A stretch of 64,000 nucleotides of DNA from Wurfbainia villosa (lineage: Eukaryota; Streptophyta; Magnoliopsida; Zingiberales; Zingiberaceae), in the NCBI GenBank assembly GCA_025175895.1, contig CM045997.1, positions 106,936,479 to 107,000,478 of the forward strand, written 5' to 3'. Of the stretch, positions 23,604-34,073 are shown one piece after another. The notes under the pieces were generated by a model, which worked only from the letters and a program-made list of their open reading frames with translations, ran no database searches and was not told the DNA's origin. A program made the translations under genes and the position numbers. Position 1 is the first letter of the stretch; every line of letters begins with the position of its first letter.

Positions 23604-24212
23604 ACTTGGTCCACCTACCTATACAATATGAAAAATAAATTCCTTAGGTATCCAAATTTTTGGACCGGTAGCATCGATTAAAACTTTCTTGGGAACCCAT
23701 GCCTTCTTAACCTTACCCTTAATTGTTACCTTTCTACTAATAAGGAAGGTATATGTTACTTCCTTGTCCTTAGGTCTATATTCTATGCCGACCTTGTTAT
23801 AAACGACTCTTTGATCCCTTAGTATCATGTCAAGGTATTTAGATCCACTAGTGAACTTTTCTAAGCATATCCTTAGTTCACAAACTTCATTTTGGAGTTT
23901 TTCATTTTCCTTTCTAAACATGCAAAAATCATTACAATCATTACATGAAGGTTCTACATTTTTAATTGCCTTAATTTCTACCTTCAAGTCCTTAATCCTA
24001 GATTTTGATTTATCTAAAGCATTTTTAAGATATGCAATAGTTTTATACAATAATTCTATTCTAGGAGAGGCCTTTACCTCATCGTCACTAGATGATGATT
24101 CGTCGCTTATGGAAGACTCTTCTTGGCTTGATGCTTCGGTATCATCTTCCAAGGTCATGAGTAACATGGCGTGTGATGTGGCATAGCTCCTCCTCATCGG
24201 ATGAGCCTTCAA
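23604..24212 (-). pseudogene. Sirevirus-type gag-pol linker of element C
   Basis: The frame 23619-24212 (- strand) has a serine/aspartate-rich acidic stretch, a coiled-coil-like region (IAYLKNALDKSKSRIKDLKVEIKAI, then KENEKLQNEVCELRICLEKFTSGS) and a basic end with WVPKK and IWIPKE motifs before protease. The same arrangement is seen in D (16721-17254) and E (59523-59805). It is offset by one from the gag frame, so a frameshift lies near 24150-24210. Confidence 0.75.
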
Positions 24213-25251
24213 TGCTTTGTGTGTCCCATGTTTGTGCTTTCATGACTTCCTTCTTTTTCTTCTCTTTCTTGTCCTTCTTCTTCTTTTCTTTTTCTTCCTT
24301 CTTCTTTAGCTCCAGACAATTTGACTTGATGTGCCCCTTTTTATTGCAACCATAACAAGTGACATTAGTGGTAGAAATTGAATTACTACTTGACTTAACT
24401 TTTGAGGATTTAAATATCCTCCTAAAATCCTTCTTGGTGAGTCTTCTTGATTTCCCACCAAACTTCTTGACGTAGTGCACCACTTCACTTGCCGACAACT
24501 CCTCATCACTACTAGAAGACTCATCCCCCGACTCGGATGATGAAGAGACCTCCTCCTCCTCCTCCTCCTTCTTCTTCTCCTTCTTACCTACAACAAGAGC
24601 TATATCTTTCTCCTTTGATGAAGTGTTAGCTTGTTCATGCAATTCAAACTCACAAAACAATTCATCTAATTTAACTAAAGAAAGGTCCCTAGAAATCTTA
24701 TAAGCATCTACCATTGATGCCCATAAGGTTGTCCTAGGAAAAGCTTGAAGAACATACCTTACAAGATCTCGATTCTCCACTTTCTCACCTATAACATGTA
24801 GTCCGTTGACCACTTCCTTAAATCTACCGTGCATTGGACTCACGGTCTCATTGGTCTTCATGCTAAAGCTTTGGAGTTGACCTATCAATAGGTCTCTCTT
24901 GGCTTTCTTTGTCTCATTGGATTCTTCATTAAGTTCAATGAGCTTCTCCCAAAGCTCTTTTGCAGAGTTGAAGGGGCCGACCTTGCTCAATTGTTCATTG
25001 GATAGACCACATTGGAGCGTGGTTGTTGCTTTGGCATTGGCTTGAGCCTTCTTCGCCATTTCTCTAGTCCAATCTTTGGTTGGTAGTGACACTCCAAACT
25101 CATCCACGGACTTCTCGAACCCATCTACAATGCTAAACTAATTTTCAATATCATTCATTAAGTAATACTTCATCTTACCTTTTCAATATGCGAAATCATT
25201 GTCGTAAAAAAAAGGTGGTCGTGCCATGCTATAACCCTCTTGAAACGCCAT
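24142..25251 (-). pseudogene. Gag of element C
   Basis: The start is the - strand ATG at 25249-25251, opening MAFQEGYSMARPPFFY, a Sirevirus Gag N-terminus. Two in-frame stops follow (near 25183 and 25140), then an open frame runs to 24142. Residues WEKLIELNEESNETKKAKRDLL and ENRDLVRYVLQAFPRTTLW belong to the capsid domain. A glutamate/serine-rich acidic stretch precedes an intact zinc knuckle, CYGCNKKGHIKSNC, at about 24316-24357, followed by a lysine-rich tail. The family match is clear and the copy is dead. Confidence 0.85.
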
Positions 25252-25289
25252 TGCTTCGGTTGATGGTTAGATCCTCTGATGCGATCCGG

Positions 25290-25301
25290 GCTTTAATATC
25301 A
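25290..25301 (-). other. Degenerate primer-binding site of element C
   Basis: On the - strand TGATATTAAAGC lies two bases after the LTR end and differs from TGGTATCAGAGC by G-to-A and C-to-T type changes, as expected for decayed methylated DNA. Confidence 0.7.
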
Positions 25302-25303
25302 CT

Positions 25304-26552
25304 TGTAGGGGACCCTTGGATGGCTAGAGAGAGGTAAATAGCCTCTTTTCATTTCTACAATCACGTTAGCGAAAGCAAAAATATGAATTAAAAAGAAATT
25401 AAGAGACAATGCTAACAATCCTTTTAACGTGGTTCGGAGATGACGCTCCTACTCCACGGCAATCCGTAAGGTGGATCAACCCTAGCAATTCTTCACTATG
25501 ATCTCCTTTTGATGATCACACCAAGGTGGAAAAGCCTTCTTTGCAATGCACTCTTCTTCTTACAAATGATGGAAAATAAGAATAGAGAAGAAGATATTTG
25601 GAGCACTAAAAGACTTAGAGAAAGCTTGGTGAGCTTGAGAGCAAAGTTTAGAATGAGAGCACTGACTCTCTCAAGCTCCCCAAGGCCTCTTTTTATAGAG
25701 AAGAGGTTGATTTTCCCATTGAATGCCTGTGATCGGCGATGCATGTCATTAGTCGGCTCATCGTATCGTCCGACCTCATCCAAGCGGCTTCTTACGAGCC
25801 TACGATCAATCAACTAATCACACTAGCAATCGACTAATCAAGCCATCAATCGACTGCTCCAAGCAATCAGTCGACTTAAAATGTTTCTATGCCTGTGTCC
25901 ACTTATAGCGATCGGTGATGGTGGACGATCAGCTGCAAACCCTAGCGATGTGATGGTGGACCGATCATTGCCAAACCCTAGCGATCGGTGATGGACACGA
26001 GAACTTAGCGACCGGTGGTGGTGATCAGTTGGGATGACAAGACTCTTGTCGACTAATACACTTCAAGTATGATCAAGTCATACTTGAAATCAACTCCCTA
26101 GACCTAAACTCAACCTTTTAACTCTTCCTTCAGCCTTGTGCCTCCAGGATCTCTCCGAGTCCGCGACTCCTTCATCCTTGCGCTTGCCTTCAAGAGCTTC
26201 CTTCGGTTTCGTCATGTCTCGAGATTCTCCTTTGCCAAAATCTGCTTGGACTTTACGCCGTCAATACTACATGCTTGGACTTATGCTGCCAAGACCTTGC
26301 CTTTAGACTTCCTTTGTCAATGTCCGCTTGGACTTTACGTCGCTAAGACTACATGCTTGGACTTACACTGCCAAGACCTTCCCTTGGACTTCTCTTGCCA
26401 AGTTCACACTTGGACTTTTCTTTACCAAATCTTAACACTTGGATTTTCCTGTCACTTAACACATTCACGGTTAGACCACAAATATTGCTTAACTATAAAT
26501 GATTATCCAAACATCAAAATACATAAATACTTGGGGCATTGTTGCATCAACA
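25304..26552 (-). repeat. 5' LTR of element C
   Basis: On the + strand it starts TGTAGGGGACCC and ends TGCATCAACA. It matches 11710-12861, but the palindrome region (25720-26060) differs: where the left LTR has CAGTCGACTG units this one mostly has CGATCGGTGATGG-like units. It also has extra sequence near 26143-26170 and 26497-26528. The TATA-like element is - strand CTCTATAAAAAGAGG at about 25686-25700. An AAGTCCAAG-type array lies at about 26225-26450. Confidence 0.87.
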
Positions 26553-26557
26553 CTAAA

Positions 26558-26679
26558 GCCATATAGAATGATATTCCAATAAAGATATAAAAGTGTCTAG
26601 GGAAGTAAATGACTTATGACATTATTCAACTTGTTATTGAAATACAAAGTTAATATTTGAGAGTAAGTACTTAGTTCTT

Positions 26680-26722
<43 letters not shown>

Positions 26723-27540
26723 AAAATATATAAAATATGCAAATTACATGACTTTAAACTAATGAGTCATGTAAAAATCTAGGAAAAAATGATAAAAATA
26801 TAATTAAGGAAAAAAAATCAAAGTGACTGAAAATTAATTTGAATTTATGTCTAAAAGATTGAACATAGAAATTATATATTTTCTTAGGCGATTGATTCAA
26901 AAGCTAGTTATGGAAAATAAACAAGATTTACATATGATATTCATTAACTTAAAAAAAAATTATGATAGAATCTAGAAAAAAAATGATATGAAAATTTTTA
27001 AAAATGAAAGATGTTAGTGTAGTGTATATTACAATAATTAAGGATGCATTTGAGAATGTAATGATAAGAGTGAAATAATTGAGATGATGAATTACTTATA
27101 ACTAAGGGTTTCAAGGATCTAGAATTATTTTTGCAAAAACATGAAAAAGTTGATAAAAAATATTTTATATAGGATAAAAAAGGATGATGGAAATAGAGGA
27201 GGACATTAAATATTTTTTTTAGTGTTTACAAAATATCTTTAAAGTATAAAACAAAGTTTTACAAAATAATAATTAAATCTATTATATTATATAAAATTGA
27301 ATATTGAGCTATGAAATAAATATAGAAGCAAAAAATGAAAGTTACGTATACCATAATATTAATATATATGTGCAGGCATACGAGAGTAAATAGAAGAAGA
27401 AAAGAGAATATTAGAAAAAAAAGGTCGAAATTATATCAAAAGATATATTTAAGATGATGGAGAAGAAGATCGAAAAATATATAATTAACAATGATAAAAT
27501 AAAATAAAATAAATAGATTAGAGAATGGAATGTAATAACC
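26558..27540 (+). mobile_element. RTE-clade LINE fragment, decayed
   Basis: Conceptual reading with stops gives KNYDRI, the counterpart of EKAYDRV, near 26940-26970 and, further on, LKVKTKFYKIIIKSIILYNIEY and CRHTRVN near 27235-27390, the counterparts of the RTE C-terminal KLKGKFYRT...LYG-ECWA...CGHTR. It is similar to 11046-11455. It ends where an oppositely oriented RTE 3' end begins at 27545. A (GT)n(TA)n run lies at 26681-26719. Confidence 0.65.
26681..26719. repeat. (GT)n(TA)n microsatellite
   Basis: Six GT units are followed by about thirteen TA units. Confidence 0.9.
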
Positions 27541-28693
27541 TCAAAGGTTCTAATAACAATCACAATCAAGTCTTATCCCATTAGATGAGGTCGGCTATAT
27601 GAATCCTTCTACGTTATTGAGCTATATCTCCTACTATATCATCATCTATACTTTAATAAATTTTATCTTATTTTATTATTATTAACTAAGTTTTTTTTTT
27701 GTCTTCCTGTCACGCCCCAAGAGTATGCCGAGCCGAAAATCAAACGGACGACATCTCCCCTATACGTGGCAACATTTCGGATTAATACAAGGCCCGTAGG
27801 CCCACAATGACAACAATATATAAAAATATACCAAACCACAACAGTATATATATATCAAAACAACTACACACAGCGGAAACGATACAACAACAATATAATC
27901 CTACACATGTATACCGGTATGACTAACACCATAACATAAAGAAATCCTCGACAAAACCCGCACTAACATGTGCGTACATCACATAATACATAACATCACG
28001 AAAACTCCGAATGCAAAACAAGACATACGAAAAATCCAAAACAGACACGGGAGCCTCGGAGGTGAGATGAGATGTCAGCCAGCGGTGCTCCAAGTTCATC
28101 ACGAAGTCGGCTACCTGTTACCTGGGCGACAGAAAAACCCAGGGTCTGTGAGGGGTGGTGAGTAAAACTCAGCAGGTAATAGAAAAACATATATATATGT
28201 CATATCACATGTATTTTCAACAACATACTCTAGAGGTACAACAGGTATATCAGCATAGTATATAAATACAAGCATATACCGTCTAACCAAATAAACAATA
28301 TAAAAATGCAGACATACCTGAAGTCTGTCATGCTACTCTGATCCAACCTGAACATATATCCAACATATATGTATATAACAGGAAGAGTAGATCAACTCAA
28401 AATATACTCTAGCTACAGGTCAAGGTATCTAATGGTCTGTCCAACACATACCAGTATCCGACACAATCGTATAGCCAATGCAAGAAACATGCATGAATAT
28501 GATGTACACTCAAATGCAGCAAACATAATACAATCAAATGCAACATCACAATAATCATATATATATAGACTGTATCCATATATATATTAATCTCAACCAT
28601 CCATATATATATATATATATATATAGTAATATGCAAAGCGTCATCATATACGGCAATGCAACATGCATGGTCATGTCGGCTCACCCTAAAGCT

Positions 28694-29030
28694 ACCACGA
28701 CCCCAGTGTGGCCTCGGTGACTCGAGCATGACAACTGTCCCAACTCAACACCAACCACTACTCTCGAGTGGCCGAGTGGGCAGTATGATCGAGTAGCATA
28801 TAAGCGTAAAGAGCAAGCTACACGATGGGGGTCCCTGCTGTTGGCCACTCCGACAGTCACTACTCATGAGTGGTCGAGTGCCACACACGTAGGACTACGA
28901 CACGCAAATCCAACTACCACCGTCTATAGTGGTAGAGTACGGCACCACAATTCTCTGCCCTCACACTGGTTACTCCTCCTATGAGTAACTGTGGAGGCAG
29001 GATGACTGGCGACCCTCTCAACCACAAGGG
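28694..29030. repeat. Series of unlike hairpins in the solo LTR
   Basis: Successive inverted repeats lie at 28755-28771 (CCACT/AGTGG), 28858-28872 (CACT/AGTG), 28914-28935 (CTACCAC/GTGGTAG), 28969-28989 (GTTACTC/GAGTAAC) and 29013-29030 (CCCT/AGGG). Stems differ in sequence but surroundings such as GTCGAGT and GGC-AC recur, so they look like diverged units of one repeat. Confidence 0.6.
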
Positions 29031-29097
29031 AGACATGGTCACCAGCATGCATGCAAATGACATGAATGTAATGTCTCACATACAGACATCCACCATA

Positions 29098-29384
29098 GAT
29101 TCTCTATTCTACAGAAAGTCATACTAGTCAGATCAACGCACTCTCTATCCTGCAGAGAGTCGTACTCAACTGATCATAACACTCTCTATCCTGTAGAGAG
29201 TGATATCAATCTAATCGACGCACTCTCTATCCTGTAGAGAGTCGTACTCAACTGATAGACGGACTCTCTATCTTGTAGAGAGTCGTACTCGACTGATCAT
29301 AACTCTCTCTCCAATAGAGAGTTGTACTCAACTGAACGACGCACTCTTTATCCTATAGAGAGTCGTACTCGACTGATCATATCA
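29098..29384. repeat. 41-bp tandem repeat with an internal hairpin
   Basis: About seven units of 39-41 bp each contain ACTCTCTA-TCCTG-TAGAGAGT or a variant, an inverted repeat with arms of up to 8 bp, followed by CGTACTCAACTGATC-like spacer. Confidence 0.85.
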
Positions 29385-31833
29385 AGCCGAGACCACCGGT
29401 CCGCAACGACACACTAATCACCCTTCACTTAACCATTACACAACTCATGGTTGGTAACAGTATGCAACATACAAGTATTGGAAGTAAATCCTACATTTAG
29501 GGCATTACCTACCCACGGATGACCTTTTTGCCAATTAATAAATTGGGTCATCCTCCGTACTAACATTTACACTCTGCTAAACATCTAGGCCAATTTACAT
29601 CACATCTATAACTCCTAAATCATGATAGGGTATATGTGTGATATCAACAATTGAGCATAAATACATCAAACGATAAGTTCAAGCATACGATAATAAGAGC
29701 AGGGTCAAGGTAATATGAACACCTAAAATGCTCATATCTATGACTAAATCTGAATGCAATACATCTACCCGGACCAGGTAGGAAATTACTCACCTGATAA
29801 GAAGCTCGTGACAATAATCTGCACGGTCGCGATCCTGTCTCGTATGCACGTCCTGCACATATCAAACATTATGATTAAGTTCAATGATACGATCCACCGT
29901 CAAATGGAATTCTAAGCTGATCCCTTACACAAATCAATTAATCAAATGCTCGATAAAATCTAGATTACATATTCTACATATGTACAGACTGTCTTCTGAA
30001 AATTCCACCAAGTTTTCCACCAATCGTATAGATCACAATCCAATCAGCTATCTAACCACTTCATAGGTCACCCCGGCTTCGACTACCGATTGCCCAAAAT
30101 AGTGAGTCTGCTCTCTCAAGCTTATCGTCCAACCATACAACCTAGCTATCGCCATTGACATGGCTCTCTACAACTTCACAGCCGCAAAACCTAGCTATTA
30201 CAGCTAAAAGAAGGAGGATAGATCAACTTACCAGCCCTAGACTCCATCGGCAGCCACCCCTTCCTCTGTTCACTAGCTCCCAGATCACTATCTCCGGTGA
30301 CCATCGATGACGAAGCCCACAGAATCGGCAGCGACCTTCTTCTATCCCCTGTTCGCCGGCACCAACTAATTTCCAGTGGTGATCCACAGCAAGGAAGAGG
30401 TCGGCAGTGCTCACCGTCGTCTGGATCAACGGAGCACGATAAGGAGGTGGCGGCTGGATCTGGCTACCGGTGAAGATCTTTGGCAAGGGCGACCGTGTTG
30501 CGGCGGCATCGAGCAAGGTTGCAACGTCAGTGGCGAAGAGGAAGGAAATCGATTGACCGACTGTAGGAGCAACCAGCTAGGGTGGCGTCGTCGTCGGATC
30601 GCCCACTTAAGGAGGCCGGCGCTTGAGGGCTCGGGGTGGAGAAGGGATCATTAACGCCCACGATCGTCTAGATCGCTTGAGGGCTCGGTGGTGACGGCGC
30701 GACGACAACTGGCGGAGACGAGACGACGGAGGTCTCTCGGCAGGAAGGGCAACGCGATTGGGGAGGGATAAAAGAAAAGGTGTGGTGGAGGAAATGAAAC
30801 GGATGGAAACGCTCGGGAAGAAGTCGGCGAGGAACGGAAGAGTAAATGGTTTAGCGGGTCGTCGAATTTAACGGGTTGGGCTTTGAAGTGGATCGGGTTT
30901 AAAACCCTATAAGCAGATAACTCAAACAGGCTTTCCCAAAGCCTATTAAATATTTCCTAAAAATATCGTAGAATCTCCATTTAATTTAAGAAAAATTTCT
31001 AAAAATTCCTGAAAAATTCCACAAGCCAATTTCTTAATTAGCAAGAATTTTTTTTTCCGGTATCTTACACTTCCTCTTTCTCGTTTGATGTGTACATTTG
31101 TTATCGTTTCATATCATCTAACTGGAATATTTATTGATCGTCTAAGTATATGCCCGTACCACGTTAAATATGTCTCTTTGAGCTTTTTCTTCAATAGATA
31201 CAACTCTAACTTTTTCTCTAATACTCTCATTTCTTATTCTGTCCATTCTCGTATGTCCACACATCCACCTTAACATCCTCATCTCTGCAACTCTCATCTT
31301 TTGCTCATGTGCTTGAGTCGTAGCCCAACATTCAATGTCATATAATATAGTAGGTCTAATCATCGTTTTGTAGTTTCCTTTAAGTTTTAGAGGTACTTTA
31401 TATATGATCACATAAAACACCCAACGTTTTCTTTCATTTCAACCATCATGCTTGTATTCTATATAAGACATCTCTCTTAATCCCTCGATCACCTTGCAAT
31501 AATGATCATAAATATTTAAAGCTCTCAGTTTTAGACAACTCATTATCTCCTATCTTAACACTTATCTAATTACGTTTAATATTACTAAACTTAAATTCTA
31601 TATATTATGTCTTTACTTTACTAAGTCTAAAACTTTTCACTTCTAATGCTTCCCATTAAGATTCTAATTTAGTATTTACTCATTCACGTATCTCATCTAT
31701 CAAAACAATATCATCCGTAAATAACATGCACCATGGTACTGTATTTTGAATGTGTCGTCTAATAAGTTCGTTCATGATTAGTGTAAAAAGATAGAGATTT
31801 AAAGTTGATCATTGATGTAATTGTATCTTTATA

Positions 31834-32022
31834 AAAAAAAATATAGAACCGCTATATTAGCGGCCCCCTCCGACTGCCCCTATCGGTGGATGAGGTAAAT
31901 CATGACTCGATGATAAGTGCAGAGGAGAGAGTCGATCGATGGCCCCGAGTCATGATCTCCCTGGGAATTGACCCCTGTCCACTTAAGAGTTATCCCTTTG
32001 CACTTATCAACTAGGGGCTTGC
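31834..32022 (-). mobile_element. SINE of the GATTTACCTCC family (copy 4)
   Basis: It lies between two copies of AAT(T/C)GTATCTTTATA (31819-31833 and 32023-32037). On the - strand the head has a box B-like GGGGTCAATTCCCA, the core is CATGATTTACCTC and the 3' hairpin is AATATAG, loop CGGTT, CTATATT (31840-31858) followed by T residues. Confidence 0.8.
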
Positions 32023-32037
32023 AATCGTATCTTTATA

Positions 32038-32217
32038 TGATGCAAAAAAGATTGGAATCCGTCGGCCTGCGCGGCCTCTGGAGTCACCGATGACCATCGT
32101 AAGGAGGTAAATCACGGTTTCGTGAGGACTAAGAATAGCGTGGAGGCGACACTCGCGTTGTGAGGATTGGCCTGTTGTCATGATCGCAACGTCATATCAT
32201 ACACTGCGCTTCAGCAC
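32038..32217 (-). mobile_element. SINE of the GATTTACCTCC family (copy 5)
   Basis: It lies between AATCGTATCTTTATA at 32023-32037 and 32218-32232, so it shares a target copy with copy 4. On the - strand the core is CCGTGATTTACCTCC and the end is CCAATCTTTTTTGCA. The 3' stem is decayed. It ends about 170 bp before the start codon of the host gene. Confidence 0.78.
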
Positions 32218-32237
32218 AATCGTATCTTTATAGATGG

Positions 32238-32389
32238 ATAAATAGGTGGTCCTTGTTTTTGTTAAGTGAATATTAAAATTTGTGGGAGATGTCAATTTTA
32301 CCCTCCGTAAAAAAAATAAAAAAACCGACAGAAATAAGAAGTAACAAGCGCAGCCCTCGTCCGGCGTCACAAGTTCGTGGTCTTCCGCC
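32238..32389 (+). promoter_or_regulatory. Upstream region and 5' UTR of the zinc-finger gene
   Basis: About 150 bp separates the last SINE/LINE base from the ATG. No clear TATA box is seen. The start context, TTCCGCCATGGAC, has G at +4 and purine/C-rich upstream bases that fit plant translation starts. The promoter may therefore overlap transposon sequence; this is inference. Confidence 0.45.
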
Positions 32390-32812
32390 ATGGACGACGC
32401 CACCTTCAGTGAAGCGCAACAGCAGCATCGCCTCCTCCAATACCAGCCGATCCAAGGCTACGAGGCCGCCGAGCCGATCTTCCACGCAGCGAACAGCGCC
32501 TACCACCACCAACAGCACCACCCCTATGACCACCAGCGCTCCGATTACCCCTACCACCCCTACCACTCGATCCCTCCGCCGCCGCCCGGTGCCGACGCCG
32601 CCACCCTCCACAGGACCTCTCAGATCCATGCCCCCATGGCCCTGCATGGGGATCTCCGCCTGGCAGCACCGCAGACGCAGCACGGAGCCCCAGAGCCATC
32701 CTCCTTTGATTTCTCCATGCCTCCTGGGATGACTCATCTGACGCCTCAGGTGCCGGCGGCGTGGACATTCGGCACGCTCGATCGGGCCCCCGTGGCGATC
32801 CCACACCTGCGG
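32390..32812 (+). CDS. Exon 1 of U1-type C2H2 zinc-finger protein gene
   Basis: The start is ATG 32390 in a good context. The 141 residues encoded are rich in H, Q, P and Y (HHQQHHPYDHQRSDYPYHPY, then SIPPPPPGAD) and look disordered; GC content and codon use are clearly higher than in the surrounding sequence, as expected for a real plant first exon. The frame remains open for five more codons, but the junction CGG|GTATGG at 32812/32813 is a good 5' splice site in phase 0 and joins in frame to 49239. The joined product would be 649 residues. Function of this part is unknown. Alternative: the single-exon frame to 32830 is a separate 146-residue protein, which I find less likely. Confidence 0.75.
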
Positions 32813-32866
32813 GTATGGTTGTTTCCCTAATCGCTCTAAGGTCGCCTATTTATTTCTTCCTCTTTT

Positions 32867-33418
32867 CTTCTTCGTTTTGAAATCCGGAATCTGACTTAGA
32901 TTACCACGGTTCCGTTTTCTTTTGTGCTGCCTTTGCTCAACCATTTCCAAAAATTTGTAGGAAATGATCATGTGCCTCTTCTTTATGGTTCATTTTATAT
33001 TTTTTTAGGTATTGAGATGTGATAAATTTTAGCACCAACTTGGATTCCTTTCCCTACAAAAATAAATTCAGCCTGTTCAGTTTATTCTTTGCGTTCCAAA
33101 ACATGATTAAACTTCTGATAACCTTGCCATTTGTTGCATACTCTTCTTCGTTTTGAAATCCGGAATCTGACTTAGATTACCACGGTTCCGTTTTCTTTTG
33201 TGCTGCCTTTGCTCAACCATTTCCAAAAATTTGTAGGAAATGATCATGTGCCTCTTCTTTATGGTTCATTTTATATTTTTTTAGGTATTGAGATGTGATA
33301 AATTTTAGCACCAACTTGGATTCCTTTCCCTACAAAAATAAATTCAGCCTGTTCAGTTTATTCTTTGCGTTCCAAAACATGATTAAACTTCTGATAACCT
33401 TGCCATTTGTTGCATACG
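32867..33418 (+). repeat. Perfect 276-bp tandem duplication in the intron
   Basis: Bases 32867-33142 are repeated at 33143-33418. I saw no mismatch across the two units apart from the last two or three bases. It starts 54 bp after the 5' splice site. Confidence 0.9.
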
Positions 33419-33984
33419 GTTCCCAATGTTATCAGATGCTATTTCCTCATAGAAATACTTGGTTTCGGTTAAAGCGGTTCAGTAAATGCGTTTTCCTTTT
33501 ATTTTGCTTCATGAAACATGTTGACAGAGTGTGTATGAATAACCAGCGCATATGCAAATCCCAATTACCAAAAAATTTTAAGTTTAAAATTAGGTAATGA
33601 CCTAATTTATTTTATTGGATATCTTATTTTTAAGATTTTTTTTCTATTTATTATAGTATCATTCTCCTAGAAGAACTTGACCCATCAATTGAGGAAACTA
33701 AAATATCATGATCAGGTTTTGTATATTGAGTACATGATTTAAGATTTTGTGCTGGTCTGGGTGCAGAGTAGAAATTTACTGCTTAATTAAATTTATTGAT
33801 TGACACTGGTAATCTATCCTATGCTATCTGTGATGATCATTCCAATGAGTTTTATGGTGCATTGCCTTTTAGACATTATTTGCCATGATGCTTCAACAAA
33901 CTGAATACCACTAATCTTTATTATTTTTAAATCTTGTTTCTTATAATCACTGGTATAAATTTATTTAAGTATAGATGATTGTAT
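33419..33984. other. Intron sequence, nothing recognised
   Basis: Ordinary AT-rich intron-like sequence; no element ends seen. Confidence 0.4.
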
Positions 33985-34073
33985 AGTAGGGGATAGAGCT
34001 CAATGGTGTAGGAGGATCCATATAGTCGACCCCATCTAGTGGGATAAGGCTTGGTTGTTGTTGTTGTGGTTGT
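33985..34073 (+). mobile_element. 3' end of an RTE LINE
   Basis: GGATCCATATAGTCGACCCC and AGTGGGATAAGGCTTGG are followed by TTGTTGTTGTTG. This is the complement of the 3' ends at 27545, 38853 and 44629, with the same (TTG)n tail. The rest of the element is missing (5' truncation). Confidence 0.8.

Larger units (their letters stand above)
11710..26552 (-). mobile_element. Sirevirus-type Ty1/copia retrotransposon (element C), interrupted by element D
   Basis: LTRs at 11710-12861 and 25304-26552 lie in the same (-) orientation and the whole is bracketed by the 5-bp duplication CTAAA (11705-11709 and 26553-26557). Read on the - strand from the right: LTR, primer-binding site, gag, a Sirevirus-type coiled linker, protease, integrase, RT, RNase H, polypurine tracts, LTR. 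RT features such as YVDDIIFGST and MIGSLLYLTAS fit Sireviruses. Element D (13997-20568) is inserted in the RNase H region. Without D and one copy of D's duplication, C would be about 8.3 kb. All coding parts carry stops or frameshifts. Confidence 0.88.
27708..31069 (-). mobile_element. Long solo LTR (3.4 kb), probably Ty3/gypsy
   Basis: The insertion has ends TGTCACGCCCC and ATCTTACA and is bracketed by the 5-bp duplication CTTCC (27703-27707 and 31070-31074), which cleanly interrupts an RTE LINE. It contains no gag or pol, so it is a solo LTR. The sequence GGGGCGTGACA at the - strand end and the length suggest Ty3/gypsy (Tekay/Del-like); orientation and lineage are inferences. Inside are a series of hairpins (28694-29030), a 41-bp tandem repeat (29098-29384), a (TA)n run at 28602-28624, and a GC-richer stretch at 30240-30800. 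Short open frames such as 30223-30516 are not supported as genes. Confidence 0.8.
27545..32237 (-). mobile_element. RTE-clade LINE, 5'-truncated, split by a solo LTR and two SINEs
   Basis: The left end (27545-27620) is the RTE 3' end: + strand CAAGTCTTATCCCATTAG and GTCGGCTATATGAATCC. The element is cut at 27707 by the solo LTR and resumes at 31070 with sequence that matches 39010-39060. The - strand frame 31142-31420 has ECWATTQAHEQKM and EMRMLRWMCGHTRMDRIRNE, and the RT active-site segment (T/A)DDIVLID lies near 31695-31720. It ends near 31833, where two SINEs follow, with the last LINE bases near 32232. Confidence 0.75.

Noticed and set aside
29098..29384. Possible CRISPR-like array (regular short repeats with an inverted repeat)
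   Set aside because: Repeats are tandem units with no unique spacers, inside a plant LTR; it is a minisatellite.
30223..30654. Open frames of 97 and 92 residues in the GC-richer part of the solo LTR
   Set aside because: Inside a bounded LTR with a target duplication; no recognised motif and no splice or start context.
32273..32806. Open frames of 177 and 132 residues on the - strand and 150 residues on the + strand
   Set aside because: Shadows of GC-rich exon 1 in other frames; the + frame starting at 32390 has the better start context and splices in phase to exon 2.
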